NCBI GenBank assembly: GCA_902773215.1
Contig: CACYDQ010000438.1
Location: 1-5,669, forward strand
Length of the DNA: 5,669 nucleotides
From: an uncultured Spirochaetaceae bacterium
GTDB taxonomy: Bacteria > Spirochaetota > Spirochaetia > Treponematales > Treponemataceae
Direction: 5' to 3'
The position numbers and the translations under genes are program-made. The notes beneath the pieces were generated by a model. That model searched no databases and was not told the DNA's origin. It was given only the letters and a program-made list of their open reading frames with translations. Of this stretch, positions 1 through 4,096 are shown one piece after another. The number at the start of each line of letters is the position of its first letter. Positions within the stretch are counted from its first letter, which is position 1.

Positions 1-453
1 CAGCAGCTGAACATCATCACCGTCATGGGCGTGCTCGTCCTCGTCGGTACAATCGTCAACAACGGAATCGTCCTGGTGGACTACACGAACCTTTTGCGGA
101 AGCGCGGCCTTGAGCTTGAGGAGGCATGCGTGCAGGCAGCCAAGAGCCGTCTGAGGCCGATTCTGATGAGCACGCTGACGACCGTCATCTCCCTTGCACC
201 GATGGCCTTTTTCCCGGCGGAGGGAAGCGAGATGATGCAGCCGATAAGCCTGACGGTCTTCGGCGGCATGACCTTCGGTTCCCTGATGACCCTTTTCGTC
301 ATGCCGGCGATATACTTCATCGTCAACAAGCACAGGCTGAACAAGGCCCGGCGCAAGGAGGAAAAGCGGAAGGCGCGGGAACTCAAGGCGGAGCAGGCCT
401 CCAAGAGGCGGCTCGGCAGCCTTGCGGCCGTGGAGGTGCTGAATGGAAACTAA
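1..453 (+). CDS. RND efflux transporter (AcrB/HAE1-type), C-terminal part
   Basis: Inner-membrane proton-driven pump subunit of a tripartite exporter; only the last 150 residues are here and the frame is open to the left edge, so the gene starts outside the window. Visible are the last three membrane segments of the family: one around NIITVMGVLVLVGTIVNNGI (about residues 4-23) running into the conserved VNNGIVLVDY, one around ILMSTLTTVISLAPMAFF (about 46-63) preceded by the typical RLRP, and a final one around FGGMTFGSLMTLFVMPAIYF (about 79-98). The remaining 50 residues or so form a cytoplasmic tail very rich in Lys, Arg, Glu and Ala, probably helical and longer than in many relatives. RND membership is clear from these motifs; substrate and exact subfamily cannot be told. 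Codons are strongly G/C-ending. The stop lies inside the next gene (11-base overlap), which points to co-transcription and coupled translation. Confidence 0.9.
   Translation, partial: QQLNIITVMGVLVLVGTIVNNGIVLVDYTNLLRKRGLELEEACVQAAKSRLRPILMSTLTTVISLAPMAFFPAEGSEMMQPISLTVFGGMTFGSLMTLFVMPAIYFIVNKHRLNKARRKEEKRKARELKAEQASKRRLGSLAAVEVLNGN
432..436 (+). promoter_or_regulatory. Shine-Dalgarno site for the PG0541-type gene
   Basis: GGAGG lies six bases before the ATG at 443, inside the end of the efflux gene. It decides the start: the alternative in-frame ATG at 491, where homologues of this family usually begin (MELIF...), has no purine-rich site upstream. Confidence 0.7.
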
Positions 454-769
454 TGGTGGCGGAACGAAGGGCTTCCCCCAGCGAGTCCGCATGGAGCTGA
501 TTTTTTCGCAGGCCCTCGAGGAGGACTTCCAGCTGGCATTTAAGGAAGAGAAGGTCGGAAGCCGCTTCACCAAGTTCGAGTCCGTCATGGGAGCTGGTTG
601 CAGCGATCCCAAGCTCGGCGACGCGGTCTGGCCCCAGCTGAACATGATGTACGTGATATACTGCGACAAGGCCGAGGCCAAAAAGATATATACCATCGTG
701 CGGAAGATGCGCAAGAAGTTCCTGACCGAGGGAATCGCCTGCTTCATGAGCCGGGCCAGCGAGATGTAG
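443..769 (+). CDS. PG0541-family transporter-associated (P-II-like) small protein
   Basis: A 108-residue soluble protein resembling the small P-II-like proteins found beside RND efflux pumps (PG0541 family). The family pattern is visible: a first beta strand MELIFSQALEEDF (residues 17-29), then FTKFESVMGAG (43-53), a conserved WPQLN (64-68) entering the second hydrophobic strand MMYVIYC, a Lys-rich helix, and a final strand EGIACFM. The family is thought to act with or regulate its neighbouring transporter; the mechanism is not known to me. The start at ATG 443 is chosen for its GGAGG site. It adds a 16-residue polar, Gly-rich leader ahead of the usual family start, so a start at 491 remains possible. 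It overlaps the efflux gene by 11 bases, which supports a functional pair. No hairpin terminator is evident after the stop. Confidence 0.72.
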   Translation: METNGGGTKGFPQRVRMELIFSQALEEDFQLAFKEEKVGSRFTKFESVMGAGCSDPKLGDAVWPQLNMMYVIYCDKAEAKKIYTIVRKMRKKFLTEGIACFMSRASEM

Positions 770-810
770 GTATGCGGGTACTGAGGATTACCTTTCGTTT
801 ATCCCGCTAC

Positions 811-839
811 TGGAAACAAATCCTCGTATATAGTATAAT
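811..839 (+). promoter_or_regulatory. Sigma70-like promoter for the thiI operon
   Basis: A perfect -10 box TATAAT (834-839) follows a -35-like TGGAAA (811-816, four of six matches to TTGACA) at the optimal 17-base spacing, in an A/T-rich patch between two genes. Transcription would start near 845-847, only four to six bases before the thiI ATG at 851, so the messenger would be leaderless or nearly so. An overlapping TATATA (827-832) could serve as another -10 and would give a leader of about 12 bases. Predicted from sequence only. Confidence 0.6.
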
Positions 840-850
840 TTCCGCATCTT

Positions 851-2176
851 ATGAGAGAAGTGATTGACAGGACGGTATACAGCCGGATTTATATCGGTAA
901 GCTAGGGGAGCTGACTCTTAAGGGCAGCAACGAGCATTTCTTTGAATGGCAGCTGATGACAAACATGAGGCTTGCTTTGGAAGGTGTGGATGCAAAGCTT
1001 TACACCCGTACGGGCCGGCTCTACGTGTTCTGTACGCCGGCTTCTTGTCCGGGAGTGGAGTACGCCCTCTCGCACATCCTTGGCATCACCGGCTGGGCAG
1101 GGGTTATTTCCTGCAAAAAGGACATCGCCGCCATTACAGATGCTGTCCGTGCCGTTGCCAAAGAAGAAGCTGAAAAAGGTGCGAAAAGCTTCAAGATAGA
1201 AGCCAAGCGCGAGGACAAGTCTTTTTCCCTGAATTCTTACGAAATTGCGTCCCAGGCGGCAGGACCTGTTTTTGATTCAGGACTTCTTGCCGTAGATGTC
1301 AAGAGTCCCGATATCGTTATCCGCGTAGAAGTCCGCGATGAGTGCTATGTCTACGCTGAGCCTCGCAGGGATGGGGGGCACTACGGTACATCCGGCCACC
1401 GGGGACTTCCTGTCGGCGTAAGTGGCAAGGGGCTTTTGCTCCTGTCAGGTGGCATAGACAGCCCTGTCGCAGGTTACCGCATGATGCGGAGAGGCATGAA
1501 GGTGGAATGTGCGTATTTTCATTCCTATCCCTACACATCCAAGGAAGCTGAGGACAAGGTCCACACGCTCGCCAAGACGATAGCCGATTACGGAGTTGAC
1601 ACTCATCTGAACGTTATTCCCTTTACGGATGTACAGATGAAGATAAAGTCCGCTTCGCCCAAAGAATACACGACGCTGATGCTTCGTATCTGTATGATGA
1701 AGGCTGCAAACCTGCTTGCAGACCGCATAAGCGCGGACTGTATAATCACAGGTGAAAGCCTGGGGCAGGTCGCGAGCCAGACGGCACAGAATCTTGCCGT
1801 GACGGAGAGCTTTGCCGAGCGTCCAGTTTACCGGCCGCTCATCGGGCTGGACAAGGAGGAAATCGTCGGGACCGCCCTCAAGATAGGCAGCTACGAGACT
1901 TCAATACTGCCTTATGAGGACTGCTGTGTTCTCTTTACCCCCCGCCATCCGGTGCTCAAGGCAAAGCTTGAGGATGCACGTGCTATCTATCAGAGACTGG
2001 AGATAGACTCCCTCGTACAGAAAGCGTTCGATGAGAGAAAAATTTTCCGTTATTCTTTACGGGACACGATAGGGACGCAATTTGCGACACGGTCATTCGC
2101 CCCGCAGGACGGGTTGCGACAAGGGCATCCCAGGGATGAAAACCGTGACACTCAGAAAGTGACTGACGGAGAATGA
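851..2176 (+). CDS. thiI: tRNA 4-thiouridine synthase ThiI, short form with extra C-terminal tail
   Basis: ThiI adenylates U8 of tRNA with ATP and replaces the oxygen with sulfur supplied through a cysteine desulfurase, giving 4-thiouridine; in some bacteria it also feeds thiamine thiazole synthesis. Domains in order: an N-terminal ferredoxin-like region with the diagnostic GELTLKG (residues 18-24), a THUMP domain (about 65-170), then the PP-loop ATPase with SGGIDSP (199-205). DCC at 357-359 carries the expected sulfur-accepting cysteine. There is no rhodanese domain, as in the roughly 400-residue Bacillus-type enzymes that take sulfur directly from a dedicated desulfurase. The normal fold should end near residue 401 (DERKIFRY at 394-401); a further 40 polar residues come from repeat-rich DNA and look unrelated to ThiI. 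ATG 851 is the only start that keeps the N-terminal domain, yet it has no Shine-Dalgarno site and sits next to the promoter. The stop overlaps the next start as ATGA. Confidence 0.93.
   Translation: MREVIDRTVYSRIYIGKLGELTLKGSNEHFFEWQLMTNMRLALEGVDAKLYTRTGRLYVFCTPASCPGVEYALSHILGITGWAGVISCKKDIAAITDAVRAVAKEEAEKGAKSFKIEAKREDKSFSLNSYEIASQAAGPVFDSGLLAVDVKSPDIVIRVEVRDECYVYAEPRRDGGHYGTSGHRGLPVGVSGKGLLLLSGGIDSPVAGYRMMRRGMKVECAYFHSYPYTSKEAEDKVHTLAKTIADYGVDTHLNVIPFTDVQMKIKSASPKEYTTLMLRICMMKAANLLADRISADCIITGESLGQVASQTAQNLAVTESFAERPVYRPLIGLDKEEIVGTALKIGSYETSILPYEDCCVLFTPRHPVLKAKLEDARAIYQRLEIDSLVQKAFDERKIFRYSLRDTIGTQFATRSFAPQDGLRQGHPRDENRDTQKVTDGE
2076..2138 (+). repeat. Repeat- and palindrome-rich segment encoding the ThiI tail
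   Basis: This stretch holds two 15-base direct repeats, 2082-2096 and 2114-2128, matching at 13 of 15 positions (TTGCGACAMGGKCAT). It also holds two perfect palindromes, CGCAATTTGCG (2076-2086) and CATCCCAGGGATG (2126-2138), and a CCCG/CGGG hairpin (2101-2113). It falls exactly in the part of thiI beyond the conserved domain. The style resembles short interspersed repeat elements that insert at gene ends and extend a reading frame, but whether other copies exist in this genome cannot be seen here. Confidence 0.5.
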
Positions 2177-2802
2177 GAAAGTCTGCCCTGTTTTCTTTTA
2201 TCGTTCTTCTCGCCATGATTTTCTCTTCCTGTGCCCGCAAGACTAAAACGGCAGGAAGGACGGCAACGCTCAAGGACAGGGCGAGAATCCTTGAAAGCGG
2301 GATCGAATGGTCCGATGATATCTCAGCGGAAGGATCTCAGCTTTCATCGGTGCTTTCCGTTTCTCCCTCGTTGCTTCAGGAGCCGCTCGCCCATGTCGTG
2401 GCATTTGATTTTTCTGCGGCACCCAGAAATTACCCGGTTTTGGAAGGATTTGCCAGTCTGGACACGAGTGATTACAGCGAAGCTTCTTATGCCGTTTTGA
2501 ACGATTTTTGCAGGGCTTTGGAAACAGGAAAAGGGGAGGATTCATATATGGACAAGGGCTTCTTGTTCAGCCTTTCCCTGTTCAAGTACGGGCTTGGACT
2601 GCACGGGAAGGAAAAAAACAAACCTGTTTCCCACGTAATAGGCAAGCCTGACGAGAAGAACAATTCTCTCCAGTGTCCTGTCAGACTAATCTACCAAGAT
2701 GGGAGCATTTGTGATATATATGTATACCTTGTTAAGTCCGCCTCGGACTGGAAGGTGAACCAGATAGAATTCAAAAAGGAAGAGCCGGAGGAAAGCTCAT
2801 GA
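2173..2802 (+). CDS. Putative lipoprotein, unrecognised family
   Basis: A 209-residue protein with a clear lipoprotein signal peptide: a basic start (MRK), a hydrophobic core (ALFSFIVLLAMIF) and the lipobox FSSC with Cys20 as the probable lipidated residue, of the relaxed type common in spirochaetes. It should be anchored in the envelope. The mature N-terminus is basic and polar (RKTKTAGRTATLKDRAR). The C-terminal half alternates strands and helices and ends in a pattern like SICDIYVYLVKSASDWKVNQ, which recalls NTF2-like or DUF4878-type lipoproteins; this is a guess from shape only. The tail is acidic (KKEEPEESS). Its ATG overlaps the thiI stop (ATGA); the nearest GGAG is only one base from the ATG, too close to act normally, so translation probably depends on ribosomes finishing thiI. 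Its own stop overlaps the next start in the same way. Function unknown. Confidence 0.8.
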   Translation: MRKSALFSFIVLLAMIFSSCARKTKTAGRTATLKDRARILESGIEWSDDISAEGSQLSSVLSVSPSLLQEPLAHVVAFDFSAAPRNYPVLEGFASLDTSDYSEASYAVLNDFCRALETGKGEDSYMDKGFLFSLSLFKYGLGLHGKEKNKPVSHVIGKPDEKNNSLQCPVRLIYQDGSICDIYVYLVKSASDWKVNQIEFKKEEPEESS

Positions 2803-3713
2803 ACAGCGACGAGCTTAACGAGATGGAACGCAACATGGTCATTCAGTATGTGAAGACGCAAGATGCACAGATGACCGTGATTCTTGAAAAGGATGCGTTC
2901 AAGGAAGATGGGCAGGAAGGTCCCGTGTTCCCGGTGGGAATTCCAAATGAAAAACTTTCCGTTTATCCAAATGGCGTGTTTGTGTTCGACTACTCGGTAA
3001 GAGCAATGGAGCCGTTCGTGGATAAGAATGTCCGCGTTCAGTTCTACTATAACCACTTGGGGCTGCATTTTGTCAGCCGTTTGCAGAGGACTCAGCAGGG
3101 GTACGCGGTGATTGTTCCCCTCAAGCTCCGTCGTATAGGGGAAGTCCGTTCTTGGTCCAGAGATGACTTTTCCGCTATCATCTCTTACACGGTCAAAGGA
3201 CGGCAGACGGTGTCGCTTCCCTGCCAACCCGACAAAGGATTTGATCTTTTTACTAAGCCCTCTTGGAATTCCGTGGAGCCGTACATGCAATCTGCTGTAC
3301 AACAGTACTATGAGCGGTTTGCCTACGATCTGAGCCCTCGGGAAGGAGAAGATATCTCCTACCTCATTTCTGTCTGCCGCTACATTACCCGGCCACAAGA
3401 GACGGAGGCTGTCGAAGGAACGGCCAAGCCCTATGATATCATCTATTTGGACACGTCCCGGATAATTTTTGGTACGAGGGGAGAGGAGTCATCTCCCCTC
3501 AAGCTTTCCTCGGCATATAAGCTTGCTCTTGAGTTCGGAGTATTCTCAAACGACTTTTTCAAGCGTGTCATCCGTGCTGAAATTACGGTGAGCGATATAT
3601 ATACCGGCAAGGACGGACAGAAGTGCTTCACCTGTATGTTCTCAGATATGAAAGCTGAGGACGAGAGATTCCTCTATGAGAAGTTTTCCGGCCAGAAACT
3701 CACGAGGATGTAA
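2799..3713 (+). CDS. PilZ-like two-domain protein (degenerate YcgR-like), tentative
   Basis: A 304-residue soluble protein without signal peptide or membrane segments. The arrangement recalls YcgR-like proteins. The N-terminal half has VRVQFYYNHLGLHFVS (about residues 79-94) and a strand running into PLKLRRIGEVR (about 107-117), similar to PilZ-associated N-domains. The C-terminal part has CRYITR (about 193-198), then IIYLDTSRIIFG (about 215-226) where PilZ proteins carry D/NxSxxG, and an end (CMFSDMKAEDERFLYEKFSG) like the last strand and helix of PilZ. The glycine of the motif is replaced and the RxxxR pair is not clean, so cyclic-di-GMP binding is doubtful. The match is by pattern only. 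The start is well supported: GGAGG at 2787-2791 lies seven bases before the ATG, which overlaps the lipoprotein stop as ATGA. It is the last gene of the operon, and its end overlaps a convergent broken gene by 14 bases. Alternative: an unrelated spirochaete-specific protein. Confidence 0.75.
   Translation: MNSDELNEMERNMVIQYVKTQDAQMTVILEKDAFKEDGQEGPVFPVGIPNEKLSVYPNGVFVFDYSVRAMEPFVDKNVRVQFYYNHLGLHFVSRLQRTQQGYAVIVPLKLRRIGEVRSWSRDDFSAIISYTVKGRQTVSLPCQPDKGFDLFTKPSWNSVEPYMQSAVQQYYERFAYDLSPREGEDISYLISVCRYITRPQETEAVEGTAKPYDIIYLDTSRIIFGTRGEESSPLKLSSAYKLALEFGVFSNDFFKRVIRAEITVSDIYTGKDGQKCFTCMFSDMKAEDERFLYEKFSGQKLTRM
3476..3525 (+). repeat. Two back-to-back hairpins inside the PilZ-like gene
   Basis: The first hairpin is a perfect nine-base stem, GAGGGGAGA (3476-3484) with TCTCCCCTC (3492-3500), and a seven-base loop. 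It is followed at once by a perfect seven-base inverted repeat, CAAGCTT (3500-3506) with AAGCTTG (3519-3525), and a 12-base loop. Neither is followed by a T-run on either strand, so they do not look like terminators. They lie in frame within the putative PilZ motif region. Confidence 0.6.
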
Positions 3714-3944
3714 GCGCGACTCCCCCGCTGTTTACGATCTGCTCATGTGACGTTCTTTCATCCGATAAGGATACAGTAACCTCCTTGGTATAATCGAAAG
3801 AGGGATTGAGCGTAGCCTTGGGTATGAAAGCTTCTTCTTTCTGGAAGGACTTGTCCGCACATATTTTTTCTTCCTGCGGAAAACCGATATAACCATGCCA
3901 GATATGCATGCAACACAAATAAGATGTACTTTTTTAGATTTCAT
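3700..3944 (-). pseudogene. Small secreted-protein gene broken by a one-base frameshift
   Basis: On the minus strand an ATG at 3944 has a good Shine-Dalgarno site (GAGG at 3953-3950, spacing five) and opens a typical signal peptide: MKSKK, then the hydrophobic VHLICVACISGMVISVF. This frame then turns into an implausible Arg/Lys-rich stretch. The frame one base back continues as a normal polar protein (FPQEEKICADKSFQKEE..., ending HEQIVNSGGVALTSS) with ordinary codon use and a TGA at 3702-3700. Adding one base near the T4 run (3883-3880) or A6 run (3869-3864, both read on the minus strand) joins them into an 81-residue product. I do not recognise the family. It has room for its own promoter, because the flavoprotein terminator lies just upstream. 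Its end overlaps the convergent PilZ-like gene by 14 bases. It could be a true pseudogene, a sequencing error in a homopolymer, or recoded by -1 slippage at AAA-AAA. Confidence 0.5.
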
Positions 3945-3982
3945 TAAGACCTCGTTTTCGTTTACTAAATCTTAATGTAATC
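3937..3982. repeat. Imperfect inverted repeat around the start of the broken small gene
   Basis: The arms 3937-3950 and 3969-3982 are inverted copies matching at 12 of 14 positions (core TCTTAATG), separated by 18 bases that include most of the Shine-Dalgarno site of the minus-strand small gene. One arm covers its start codon. It could be an operator or an RNA fold that hides the start; there is no further evidence. Confidence 0.3.
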
Positions 3983-4018
3983 ATCAGTTTTGAAACATAA
4001 CGTTTCGCGAAATTTTTG

Positions 4019-4058
4019 AAAAAAAAACTCCCCCTGCCAGATAATCTGACAGGGGGAG
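4019..4058 (-). terminator. Rho-independent terminator of the flavoprotein gene
   Basis: A nine-base GC-rich stem (CTCCCCCTG at 4028-4036 with CAGGGGGAG at 4050-4058), extended after one mismatch by four more pairs and a three-base loop. On the minus strand it is followed by nine T's (4027-4019). It lies 38 bases past the flavoprotein stop. On the plus strand the stem is followed only by CTTCGTTT, so it may also weakly end the thiI operon, for which no other terminator is visible. Confidence 0.9.
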
Positions 4059-4096
4059 CTTCGTTTAGTTAGTCAAGCTTTTCTGAAAGCCGCTTC

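Noticed and set aside
81..500. Reading frames in other frames over the efflux gene (81-404 minus, 126-500 plus)
   Set aside because: The frame running from position 1 to 453 carries unmistakable RND membrane motifs; the others are shadows.
766..796. Possible terminator after the PG0541-type gene (AGGTA ... TACCT)
   Set aside because: Only five base pairs with a long loop and no T-run of note; too weak to call.
1983..2273. Minus-strand reading frame of 96 codons across the thiI end
   Set aside because: It overlaps the end of thiI and the lipoprotein signal peptide and shows no protein family. It is kept only as a sign that the repeat-like DNA is open on both strands.
2691..3398. Minus-strand reading frame of 235 codons opposite the lipoprotein and PilZ-like genes
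   Set aside because: It spans two plus-strand genes with a good ribosome site and ATGA coupling, and its own translation is His/Arg-rich without recognisable domains.
3714..4096. Riboswitch or small RNA in the convergent intergenic region
   Set aside because: Apart from the frameshifted gene, the inverted repeats and the terminator I see no conserved RNA fold, and no gene starts here on the plus strand.
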